The translations under genes and the position numbers were made by a program. Below are positions 1 to 5,428 of a stretch of DNA of 9,101 nt, piece by piece. Position 1 is the stretch's first letter. The number at the start of each line of letters is the position of its first letter. Location of the stretch: positions 1 to 9,101 of the forward strand of contig JAATFY010000061.1 of the NCBI GenBank assembly GCA_015654915.1, given 5' to 3'. Below the pieces are notes generated by a model that was given only the letters and a program-made list of their open reading frames with translations, did not search any database and had not been told where the DNA came from. The stretch is from Rhodospirillales bacterium (GTDB taxonomy: Bacteria; Pseudomonadota; Alphaproteobacteria; UBA9219).

Positions 1-1
1 A

Positions 2-52
2 GCGGGCATCCCGTTTTCTGTTAAGCCATTAAGAAACAAACGGGACACCCGC
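2..52. repeat. Imperfect inverted repeat at left edge
   Basis: Bases 2-16 pair with 38-52 over 15 positions with two central mismatches (GCGGG, then CA opposite CA, then TCCCGTTT against AAACGGGA). The loop is 21 bases. The right arm is shared with the next hairpin (45-64), so the two structures exclude each other. It may be a terminator for a gene left of the window or part of a dispersed palindromic element. No T-run follows, so a factor-independent terminator is not well supported. Confidence 0.45.
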
Positions 53-64
53 TTGCGCGGGTGT
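45..64. repeat. REP-like perfect hairpin
   Basis: A perfect 8-base stem (ACACCCGC with GCGGGTGT) encloses the loop TTGC and is followed by GACG. The CCCGC-TTGC-GCGGG core followed by TGACG resembles dispersed intergenic palindromes common in proteobacterial genomes; that comparison is from memory. A decayed look-alike (GCTTGGCCGGAATGACG) lies at 116-132. Only a genome-wide count can show whether this is a true repeat family. Confidence 0.5.
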
Positions 65-176
65 GACGAAATTTCAAAGTAAGACACCGCCCTTTCTTTC
101 AGTAAGTGGCAGGCTTGGCCGGAATGACGTAGTATCTTGTTTTGACTCACGAATTGAAGTGGATTTAGGCTTGGGT

Positions 177-1088
177 ATGGTTGCTTTTTCACATATATGG
201 AACATCATAAAATCCCGCAGCCGGATCGAACGCTGGCCCGCGCCGGTACGGCCTTACGCGCGGCTGATGCGGCTTGACCGGCCGATCGGCACATGGCTTT
301 TGCTGTTGCCCTGCTGGTGGAGTGTGGCGCTGGCGTCGCCGAAATTACCCGATTTATGGCTGATGTTTTTGTTCGCCATCGGCGCGGTCGTCATGCGTGG
401 CGCGGGCTGCGTTCTGAACGACATCTATGACCGGAATCTCGATGGCAGCGTGACGCGCACCAGCATGCGACCTCTTGCCAGTGGCGAGATTAAGTTATGG
501 CAAGCGATTCTGTTTTTGATCCTGTTGCTGCTGATCGGCCTCGGCATCCTGCTGCTTTTCGACCGCCTTACCGTGGCGCTCGGTTTTCTGTCATTGCTTC
601 CGGTCGCCGTCTATCCGCTGATGAAACGCATCACATGGTGGCCGCAACTTTTTCTCGGTTTCACCTTCAATTGGGGCGCTTTGATGGGGTGGAGCGCCGT
701 GACGGGAACGCTGAGCTTCTCGGCTTTCCTGCTCTATGTCGCAGGCATTTTCTGGACGCTCGGTTACGACACGATCTACGCGCATCAGGACAGGCATGAC
801 GACGAACTTGTCGGCATTAAATCCACCGCGCGGCTGTTCGGCGACAATTCGCGGCCGTGGGTCGCGCTGTTTTACGCGCTGGCGATTGCGTTTCTTGCGG
901 CGGCCGGTTGGGTCGAAGGATTGCATGAGGGATTTTATATTCTGCTGGCTCTGGCGACCGGATTCATTCTTCTTCAGCTTGCCTTGTGGAAAATGAATGA
1001 TCCGGAAGACTGCCTGTGGCGGTTTTGCAGCAACCGCAATTTCGGCCTGATGATTTTTGCTGGAATTGTTCTGGGCAAATTTATATGA
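177..1088 (+). CDS. ubiA: 4-hydroxybenzoate polyprenyltransferase (UbiA)
   Basis: Inner-membrane prenyltransferase that attaches the polyprenyl tail to 4-hydroxybenzoate in ubiquinone synthesis. From ATG 177 it is 303 residues, close to the roughly 290 of E. coli UbiA. The first Asp-rich motif is at 81-89 (NDIYD, with D85 and D89), followed by RTSMRPLASG at 94-103. The second is YDTIYAHQDRHDD at 197-209, followed by GIKST. These bind the Mg-diphosphate of the prenyl donor. MRLDRPIG at 31-38 is the usual family N-terminus before the first membrane helix, and many Leu-rich helices follow. The frame stays open up to a GTG at 63, but that codon lies inside the hairpin at 45-64 and would add 38 unrelated residues, so ATG 177 is preferred. 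A TTGACT at 142-147 is a possible -35 box but sits too close for a normal leader. The stop overlaps the next gene by ATGA. Confidence 0.93.
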   Translation: MVAFSHIWNIIKSRSRIERWPAPVRPYARLMRLDRPIGTWLLLLPCWWSVALASPKLPDLWLMFLFAIGAVVMRGAGCVLNDIYDRNLDGSVTRTSMRPLASGEIKLWQAILFLILLLLIGLGILLLFDRLTVALGFLSLLPVAVYPLMKRITWWPQLFLGFTFNWGALMGWSAVTGTLSFSAFLLYVAGIFWTLGYDTIYAHQDRHDDELVGIKSTARLFGDNSRPWVALFYALAIAFLAAAGWVEGLHEGFYILLALATGFILLQLALWKMNDPEDCLWRFCSNRNFGLMIFAGIVLGKFI

Positions 1089-1735
1089 CGGTCACAGAAA
1101 CCGAATTCATCCGGACCCAGACCGTTTTAATCGCGCCGCCACTGGTGCCGGAAATCACGCTGCATCTCGCCACCGAAGTCACGCCGCTGTGGCAGATGAC
1201 CGAAGAACGCCTGAAGCATAACGGATTGCCGCCGCCCTATTGGGCTTTTGCCTGGCCGGGCGGGCAGGGGATGGCGCGCTATATTCTCGATCATCCCGAA
1301 ACCGTGCGCGGCAAGTGCGTGGTCGATTTCGCCGCCGGTTGCGGCATCGCCGCGATTGCCGCGATGAAAGCGGGGGCCAAAAGCGCCGTAGTCGTCGAGA
1401 TCGATCCGATGGCCTTCGCCGCCGTGCAACTGAACGCCGCACATAATCACGTTGCGATTGAGAACATGGGCGATATCGAGATGACGAAACCGTTCAAAGG
1501 CGCCGATCTGATCCTTGCGGGCGATGTTTGTTATCAGCAGGCGATGAGCGCCGTGATGATGCGCTGGTTGTGGCTATGCGCGGCGAAAGGCGCGCGCGTG
1601 CTGCTGGCCGATCCGGGGCGCGCCTATGTGCCGCATGATGGGCTGAAAGAATGCGCGCGATATGTCGTGCCGACCTCGCGCGATCTGGAGGATAGCGACA
1701 GCCGGACGGTGACGGTCTGGGAATTGGTTTCATAG
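1085..1735 (+). CDS. Class I SAM methyltransferase, ETF-beta lysine methyltransferase-like
   Basis: Predicted cytoplasmic protein methyltransferase of 216 residues. PPPYWAFAWPGGQGMARY at 49-66 is the hallmark opening of the ETFBKMT/Nnt1-like group. Motif I (VVDFAAGCGIAAIAA, about 79-93) binds S-adenosylmethionine. VVEIDPMA at 103-110 supplies the acidic residue of strand 2. LAGDVCY at 144-150 corresponds to the catalytic-region motif, and LLADPGRAYVP at 173-183 plus PTSRDLED at 196-203 are further group signatures. In the known family the substrate is the beta subunit of electron transfer flavoprotein; substrate assignment here is by resemblance only. ATG 1085 is chosen because it overlaps the ubiA stop (ATGA), implying translational coupling; an upstream in-frame reading would run through ubiA. 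Other lysine or small-molecule methyltransferase roles remain possible. Confidence 0.85.
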   Translation: MTVTETEFIRTQTVLIAPPLVPEITLHLATEVTPLWQMTEERLKHNGLPPPYWAFAWPGGQGMARYILDHPETVRGKCVVDFAAGCGIAAIAAMKAGAKSAVVVEIDPMAFAAVQLNAAHNHVAIENMGDIEMTKPFKGADLILAGDVCYQQAMSAVMMRWLWLCAAKGARVLLADPGRAYVPHDGLKECARYVVPTSRDLEDSDSRTVTVWELVS

Positions 1736-1795
1736 CCGCCACAGCAGGTTACCGGCCATCGTTGCGGCCTGAAATTCGCGAAAGTGATTATTTTC

Positions 1796-1823
1796 TTGTA
1801 TATTTTTCAATAACCTGTATGGT
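1796..1823 (+). promoter_or_regulatory. Candidate csp promoter
   Basis: TTGTAT at 1796-1801 and TATGGT at 1818-1823 are 16 bases apart, inside the most AT-rich stretch of the gap. Each matches the sigma-70 consensus at four of six positions. It is a weak match, but it is the best placed candidate upstream of the cold-shock gene. Confidence 0.25.
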
Positions 1824-2000
1824 CCGACCCGAGTTTAGACACTGCTCTCGCTTCTGCTTTGGCTGATGATCAAAAGTCAGCGTATGCCGTTAGTAACTGC
1901 ATTATTGAAAGAACGGCCCAAAGCCTACCTTTCCTGCGTTTGTCGATGAGTTTTGAAAGGGATGCGCCAAATCGGCATGTCCTGAATAACTATGCTCATA

Positions 2001-2023
2001 ACCGGTCTCATGGTGAGGCCGGT
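2001..2023 (+). promoter_or_regulatory. Hairpin in csp 5' leader
   Basis: Bases 2001-2010 pair with 2014-2023 (ten pairs, one of them T-G) around a TGG loop. The structure ends 13 bases before the AAGGA ribosome-binding site of the cold-shock gene. No T-run follows, so it looks more like a leader structure affecting mRNA stability or ribosome access than a terminator. The regulatory role is inferred. Confidence 0.4.
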
Positions 2024-2049
2024 CACTACCAAACGTAAAGGAATATCAT

Positions 2050-2265
2050 ATGGCTAACGGTACAGTAAAGTGGTTCAACAGCGCCAAGGGTTTCGGATTC
2101 ATCCAGCCTGAAGAAGGTGGCGCCGACGTGTTCGTTCACATCAGCGCGCTCGAACGCGCCGGTCTGACGGATCTCAAAGAAGGTCAACGCGTCAACTTTG
2201 AACTCGCGACCAACAAGGGTCGTACTTCAGCCGCCAATCTTAAAGTTATTGGCGAAGCTGCTTAA
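2050..2265 (+). CDS. cspA: Cold-shock protein, CspA family
   Basis: A 71-residue single cold-shock domain, the standard length for CspA-type proteins. It binds single-stranded RNA and DNA and acts as an RNA chaperone. NGTVKWFNSAKGFGFI at 3-18 contains RNP1 (KGFGFI, 13-18), and VFVHIS at 27-32 is RNP2. The aromatic residues W8, F9, F15, F17, F28 and H30 that stack on bases are all present. AAAGGA at 2037-2042 is a good ribosome-binding site for ATG 2050. A long, hairpin-bearing leader precedes it, as in cold-inducible csp genes elsewhere. An RNA helicase gene follows 74 bases later in the same direction, a pairing that fits cold adaptation. Whether this paralogue is cold-induced or constitutive cannot be read from the protein. 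Confidence 0.95.
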   Translation: MANGTVKWFNSAKGFGFIQPEEGGADVFVHISALERAGLTDLKEGQRVNFELATNKGRTSAANLKVIGEAA

Positions 2266-2297
2266 GTTTAAAGACTAAAACCCCAACAACGCTCCGT

Positions 2298-2323
2298 CGC
2301 CAACCGGCTTCTGCCGGTTGGCG
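2298..2323 (+). terminator. Strong hairpin between csp and rhlE (terminator or attenuator)
   Basis: A perfect 11-base GC-rich stem (CGCCAACCGGC with its complement) closes a TTCT loop. No T-tract follows; the next bases are CGGGCAGGGATTC, which hold the helicase ribosome-binding site. It may stabilise the csp mRNA 3' end, act as a partial terminator giving more csp than helicase transcript, or mark a processing site. Which of these applies is not decidable from sequence. Confidence 0.4.
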
Positions 2324-2339
2324 CGGGCAGGGATTCATT

Positions 2340-3737
2340 ATGGAAAAAGATTTTAATGGCTTCGGCTTGCCGCCGAAGTTGATGCAATCACTCGCGCGCA
2401 TGCAATTCATGACGCCGACACCGATTCAGGCGCAGGCGATACCGCTGGCGCTGGCGGGACGCGACATTCTCGGCTCCGCCCAGACGGGCACCGGCAAGAC
2501 CGGCGCTTTCGGCATTCCGCTGATCGTCAAGCTGATGGACAACCCGCAAGCGGGCGCCCTCATCATGACGCCGACGCGCGAACTGGCGACGCAGGTTCTG
2601 GCCGCGCTCCAGCAAATGATACCGGTGCAGGCCATCCGCACCGCGCTTCTGATCGGCGGGGAGCCGATGCCGAAACAGTTCCGCCAGTTGCAGGCGCATC
2701 CGAAACTTATCGTCGGCACGCCGGGCCGTATCAACGACCATCTGCAGCGCGGTACCCTGAAACTCAACAACACGCGCTTCCTTGTTCTGGACGAAACGGA
2801 CCGCATGCTGGATATGGGCTTCGGCATCCAGATCGAACGCATTGTCGCGCATATTCCGCGCGAACGGCAGACCATGATGTTCTCGGCGACCTTGCCGGCC
2901 GATATCGTCAAGCTGTCCGGCAAATACATGACCAATCCGGAGCGCATCAGCGCGGGCTCGACCACCGAGGCGGCGCCGAACATCAAGCAGGAACTGATCC
3001 ACACCACTGATGGCGAGAAATACGCCAAGCTGCTGGAACAATTGGGATCGCATCAGGGCTCGACGATCATTTTCGTCAAAACCAAATACGGCACCGAGAA
3101 ACTGGCCGACAAGCTGTCGCGTCAGAATTACAAGGCTGACGCCATTCACGGCGATCTGCGGCAGAACCGCCGCGACAAGGTCATTCAGGGATTCCGCGAC
3201 AAGAAATTCCGCGTTCTGGTGGCGACCGATCTGGCCGCGCGCGGGCTTGACGTTCCGCATATCGAACTCGTCATCAATTACGACCTGCCGCAATGCCCCG
3301 AAGATTACATCCATCGCATCGGCCGTACGGCCCGCGCGGGAGCGACCGGCAAGGCGATCAATTTGCTGACCTCGGCCGACCGCATCAAATGGAACGCCAT
3401 TAACCGGCTGATGAATCCCGGCGCACCACGCAACGAAGAACCGCGGGGCGAAGCACGGCCGCAGCATCGCCGCGGCGGACGCCCGCATTACAGTGGCAAC
3501 AAATCCAATGCCCATGGCGGCGGGCACCGCCATGAAGGCAAAGGCGGCCCGCGTCATGAAGGTCATAAAGGCCCGCGTCAGGATGCAGGCGGCGAACGCC
3601 ATGCGGAAGGCCCTAAGGAGGGCCAACGTCATGAGGGTCACAAGAGCGGCCCGCGCCATGAAGGCCATCGCGGCGGATTCGGCGGCAAGCCGAAATCCTT
3701 TGGCGGATCGCGCAACGACCGCCCGCGCGCTGCCTAA
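2340..3737 (+). CDS. rhlE: DEAD-box ATP-dependent RNA helicase, RhlE type
   Basis: A 465-residue RNA helicase likely acting in ribosome assembly or mRNA turnover. Motifs in order: F5 and the Q motif ending at Q30; motif I AQTGTGKT 47-54; Ia PTRELA 78-83; Ib TPGR 127-130; motif II DETD 151-154; motif III SAT 182-184; motif IV region IIFVKTK 243-249; motif V ATDLAARGLD 295-304; motif VI HRIGRTARAG 325-334. Motif II has Thr where DEAD-box proteins usually have Ala (codon ACG); the flanking LVLD and RMLDMGF are standard. Residues from about 362 form a low-complexity basic tail with 12 His and four RHEG units. Such tails usually help RNA binding. AGGGA at 2329-2333 precedes ATG 2340. Its place behind a csp gene suggests shared cold-stress expression. 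Enzyme class is sure; the exact subfamily is less so. Confidence 0.93.
   Translation: MEKDFNGFGLPPKLMQSLARMQFMTPTPIQAQAIPLALAGRDILGSAQTGTGKTGAFGIPLIVKLMDNPQAGALIMTPTRELATQVLAALQQMIPVQAIRTALLIGGEPMPKQFRQLQAHPKLIVGTPGRINDHLQRGTLKLNNTRFLVLDETDRMLDMGFGIQIERIVAHIPRERQTMMFSATLPADIVKLSGKYMTNPERISAGSTTEAAPNIKQELIHTTDGEKYAKLLEQLGSHQGSTIIFVKTKYGTEKLADKLSRQNYKADAIHGDLRQNRRDKVIQGFRDKKFRVLVATDLAARGLDVPHIELVINYDLPQCPEDYIHRIGRTARAGATGKAINLLTSADRIKWNAINRLMNPGAPRNEEPRGEARPQHRRGGRPHYSGNKSNAHGGGHRHEGKGGPRHEGHKGPRQDAGGERHAEGPKEGQRHEGHKSGPRHEGHRGGFGGKPKSFGGSRNDRPRAA
3528..3671 (+). repeat. Degenerate coding repeat, RHEG(H) units
   Basis: Within the helicase tail, RHEG occurs at residues 397-400, 405-408, 430-433 and 439-442, the last three followed by HK or HR; a variant RHAEG is at 420-424. 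At the DNA level the units share CG[CT]CATGA[AG]GG with silent differences, so they look like old, diverged duplications rather than a recent slippage array. Confidence 0.6.
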
Positions 3738-3833
3738 GCTACCGCTCAATCTGTTAGCATATAGCCGCTTGCCTTCGCCGTTTTCCTGCGATTATGGTTT
3801 GGGAACGTCTTTGTCATCTCCCGGACCCGCTCC

Positions 3834-4691
3834 ATGGATTATGCCGGTTTTTATATCAATCTGGATCGCAGCATCGCGCGGCGCGGCGAGATTGAAGCCG
3901 AACTCAAGCGATGCGGGTTGAGCCGGAAATACCGGCGCTTTCCCGCCGCGGAAGGCAACGCGCTGCATTTCCCCAATCCCGTTCTCAAGGACGGCGAAAT
4001 GGGATGCTTCACGTCGCATTACCTGCTGCTTAAGGAAAATCTCGGCCAGCCGCTGCATCTTCATATTGTCGAAGACGATGTTCTGTTCGCCAAATCCGCC
4101 GGTAGCGTGATCGAGAACGCTCTCGCCAGCGGGTTTCTGTCGAATTACGATCTTCTTTATACCGATACCTATATCGCGATCAAAAACCATCTCTATAAAG
4201 ATTATAAGGATTTATACGACACGAACGTCGCACGCGATAAAACCGGCGCCCTTACGCGGCTGGTTTTCAGCGTCATTGAAATGAAAGAAAATATGTTCGC
4301 GTCCACCAGTTCGTTTCTGGTGAACCAAAAATCGATCCGAAAACTTCATGACTTATACGCCGGGGAACTCAGTAAGGGACCGGAACTGCCGCTGGATCTT
4401 TTTATCCGTAAGCAGGCAAGCGAGGGTACCCTGAAGGTTGGATGCCTGTTTCCCTTTGCCACCTCAGTCAAACTTGAACATACCTTATCTACGACTATCG
4501 ACAGCCGTTACGACCAACTGTCCGTTCTGGCGGCCACCATCGCGCGGCAATCTTTTTTTATCGATTGTGATTGGGGGGAGTGCCTCGAATACGCGAAAAA
4601 GAAACTGCCGCTGCCGCATAATGACATTCATCTGCAAGTTCTGATGCATATCCTCGGCTTTTCCTTAACCGGTCGGTATGAGAATTTTTGA
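3834..4691 (+). CDS. Family 25 glycosyltransferase-like protein (LOS/LPS type)
   Basis: A 285-residue protein with the opening YINLDRSIARR (7-17) typical of glycosyltransferase family 25, whose members often add galactose or other sugars to lipooligosaccharide. GEMGCFTSHYLLLKE at 54-68 is the family's GxxGCxxSH motif, and HIVEDDVLF at 77-85 carries the acidic E80-D81-D82 motif. LPLDLFIR at 185-192 supplies a further conserved Asp. No signal peptide or membrane helix is evident, so it should act at the cytoplasmic face. ATG 3834 is the only start that keeps the family N-terminus; no clear Shine-Dalgarno sequence precedes it and no upstream in-frame start is near. It stands alone, with no other surface-polysaccharide genes in view, and contains AT-rich patches (for example 4190-4220). 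The donor and acceptor are unknown. Confidence 0.82.
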   Translation: MDYAGFYINLDRSIARRGEIEAELKRCGLSRKYRRFPAAEGNALHFPNPVLKDGEMGCFTSHYLLLKENLGQPLHLHIVEDDVLFAKSAGSVIENALASGFLSNYDLLYTDTYIAIKNHLYKDYKDLYDTNVARDKTGALTRLVFSVIEMKENMFASTSSFLVNQKSIRKLHDLYAGELSKGPELPLDLFIRKQASEGTLKVGCLFPFATSVKLEHTLSTTIDSRYDQLSVLAATIARQSFFIDCDWGECLEYAKKKLPLPHNDIHLQVLMHILGFSLTGRYENF

Positions 4692-4712
4692 TTTGTCCGG
4701 CGCGGATCAAAT
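4691..4712. terminator. Hairpin in the convergent gap after the glycosyltransferase
   Basis: ATTTG-TCCG pairs with CGGA-CAAAT around a GCG loop, with one bulged T at 4707. It spans the ends of two converging genes, where a shared terminator is expected. Neither side has a real T-run, so this is only a weak call. Confidence 0.25.
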
Positions 4713-4865
4713 GCGTCCCAAAACCATCAGAATAATAACCACAATCAACACGGTTCCGAAGCCGGCGGAAGGGTAATAGCCCCAGTTTTTGCTGTGCGGC
4801 CATGTCGGCAAGCCGCCGATCAGCATGAGGATAAGGACGATGAGAAGAATGGTGCCTAAAGTCAT
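4707..4865 (-). CDS. DUF3309 family small membrane protein
   Basis: A 52-residue protein read on the minus strand from ATG 4865 to TGA at 4707. Two strongly hydrophobic helices (about 2-19 and 37-50) flank a short polar stretch with LPTWPHSKNWGYYPSAGFG (19-37). MTLGTILL at the start and VLGRI at the end match the DUF3309 pattern of proteobacteria as I remember it. The family's function is unknown; topology suggests an inner-membrane hairpin. AGG at -9 to -7 serves as a weak ribosome-binding site. The lipoprotein gene lies 92 bases upstream on the same strand, so co-transcription is possible. Confidence 0.88.
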   Translation of the reverse strand: MTLGTILLIVLILMLIGGLPTWPHSKNWGYYPSAGFGTVLIVVIILMVLGRI

Positions 4866-4902
4866 ATTTACCTGCCCGTAAGGGTTGAAGAAAGGAACTG
4901 CA

Positions 4903-4928
4903 GCAAAAGAGGCCGAGGCCGCTTTTGC
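4903..4928. repeat. Short inverted repeat between lipoprotein and DUF3309 genes
   Basis: GCAAAAG at 4903-4909 pairs with CTTTTGC at 4922-4928, with GGCC on both sides of the loop able to extend the stem. It lies in the spacer between two minus-strand genes. There is no trailing T-run outside the stem in either direction, so it is recorded as an inverted repeat only. Confidence 0.35.
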
Positions 4929-4951
4929 CGCAGCATCTTAAAGGAAATCAG

Positions 4952-4972
4952 AAAAAGTTATTTTTCGATAAC
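4952..4972 (-). terminator. Weak terminator-like hairpin at lipoprotein 3' end
   Basis: On the minus strand GTTAT and ATAAC form a 5-base stem around CGAAAA, directly followed by five T (plus positions 4952-4956). The stem overlaps the stop codon. The stem is short and AT-rich, so termination would be inefficient and some read-through into the DUF3309 gene is plausible. Confidence 0.3.
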
Positions 4973-5236
4973 CTGATCTGTCTCGGTGGTGGATTTGTTG
5001 AACAGGCCCGGAGGATCGACAGTCGTCTTTGATTTAACCACGGCTTTTTTGTTGCCGTACGAATCATATCCCACGGTCGTGGTCGTATCTTTTGATGTAT
5101 CCGTCCCGTTGCTATTGGTCGAACTGGTCTTGTTTTCGTATTGGCCGGGAGGGAGGTCTGCGGCGCCGCTGTGTGTGCATGCGGCAACGTTTAAGGCTGC
5201 GGCGGCGAGGGCGAGGACGGCGAGTGGGTGTTTCAT
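4958..5236 (-). CDS. Small Thr/Ser/Lys-rich lipoprotein, unknown function
   Basis: A 92-residue predicted lipoprotein. MKHPLAVLALAAAALNVAAC is a signal peptide whose lipobox VAAC places the lipidated Cys at residue 20. The mature part is hydrophilic and rich in Thr, Ser, Asn and Lys, with PPGQYENKTSS (28-38), VGYDSYGNKKAVVKSKTT (about 59-76) and DPPGLFNKST (78-87). Asp at mature position +2 is absent (Thr follows Cys), so outer-membrane sorting is likely by the E. coli rule. I recognise the YGNKKA and GLFNKST pattern from uncharacterised alphaproteobacterial lipoproteins but cannot name a function. The start at 5236 is preferred over ATG 5248 because GGAG then lies 6 bases before it and because MKHP is a normal signal-peptide start. 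The gene may be driven from the FNR-like region near 5350-5395. Confidence 0.82.
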   Translation of the reverse strand: MKHPLAVLALAAAALNVAACTHSGAADLPPGQYENKTSSTNSNGTDTSKDTTTTVGYDSYGNKKAVVKSKTTVDPPGLFNKSTTETDQVIEK

Positions 5237-5351
5237 TGATATCTCCATTGTTACTGATGACGTGCTGACATGGTTTTTATTTGATGGTGATCGGCATAAA
5301 ATTTCGATGAAGAGTCGATAAGAACCCTATAAGAAACCGATGCGGCGTTTC

Positions 5352-5359
5352 TTTATAAA
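5352..5359 (-). promoter_or_regulatory. Candidate -10 element for the lipoprotein gene
   Basis: TTTATAAA (self-complementary) contains TATAAA on the minus strand at 5357-5352. A start point near 5345 would place the FNR-like site centre about 43 bases upstream, near the -41.5 spacing of activator-dependent FNR promoters, with a leader of roughly 110 bases. The assignment rests on spacing alone. Confidence 0.3.
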
Positions 5360-5381
5360 CACCCCAAACGACAAGCCCATC

Positions 5382-5395
5382 TTGACTTTTATCAA
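5382..5395. promoter_or_regulatory. FNR/FixK-type operator
   Basis: TTGACTTTTATCAA matches the FNR consensus TTGAT-N4-ATCAA at nine of ten defined bases. It sits in the divergent gap between the lipoprotein (minus) and the DUF5329 gene (plus). On the plus strand its centre is only about 40 bases from the start codon, so there it would more likely repress or overlap the -35 box (TTGACT 5382-5387, with CTTAAT at 5406-5411 as a possible -10). On the minus strand the spacing fits activation. FNR-type regulation is inferred from the motif. Confidence 0.5.
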
Positions 5396-5428
5396 GTCTG
5401 AAAAGCTTAATTCGCTTCAGGAGGAATA

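Larger units (their letters stand above)
1736..2049 (+). other. Long intergenic region / csp leader
   Basis: These 314 bases carry no convincing gene. AT-rich sequence around 1785-1815 looks promoter-like, and a stable hairpin lies at 2001-2023 just before the cold-shock ribosome-binding site. The distance from the candidate promoter to the csp start would give a leader of roughly 220 bases. Long structured leaders are known for cspA-type genes in other bacteria. A 27-codon ORF at 1866-1949 has no Shine-Dalgarno sequence and is not called. Confidence 0.45.

Noticed and set aside
63..176. N-terminal extension of ubiA from GTG 63
   Set aside because: The added 38 residues are unlike any UbiA N-terminus, the GTG is inside a perfect hairpin, and ATG 177 gives the normal family length.
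1866..1949. 27-codon ORF in the csp leader
   Set aside because: No ribosome-binding site and no recognisable peptide; such short frames are expected by chance. It could only be rescued by conservation or ribosome profiling.
2388..3749. Antisense open frame of 453 codons across the whole helicase gene
   Set aside because: It mirrors the codon bias of rhlE; the translation has no recognisable motif and is rich in Arg/Ala as expected for a shadow frame. The plus-strand frame carries all helicase motifs.
4868..4936. 22-residue minus-strand ORF ending just before the DUF3309 start
   Set aside because: No ribosome-binding site; composition follows the GC-rich inverted repeat it contains. Its stop next to the ATG could suggest a leader peptide, but there is no other support.
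5236..5248. Alternative lipoprotein start at ATG 5248
   Set aside because: The Shine-Dalgarno GGAG overlaps that codon and sits correctly for the ATG at 5236, which also gives a cleaner signal peptide.
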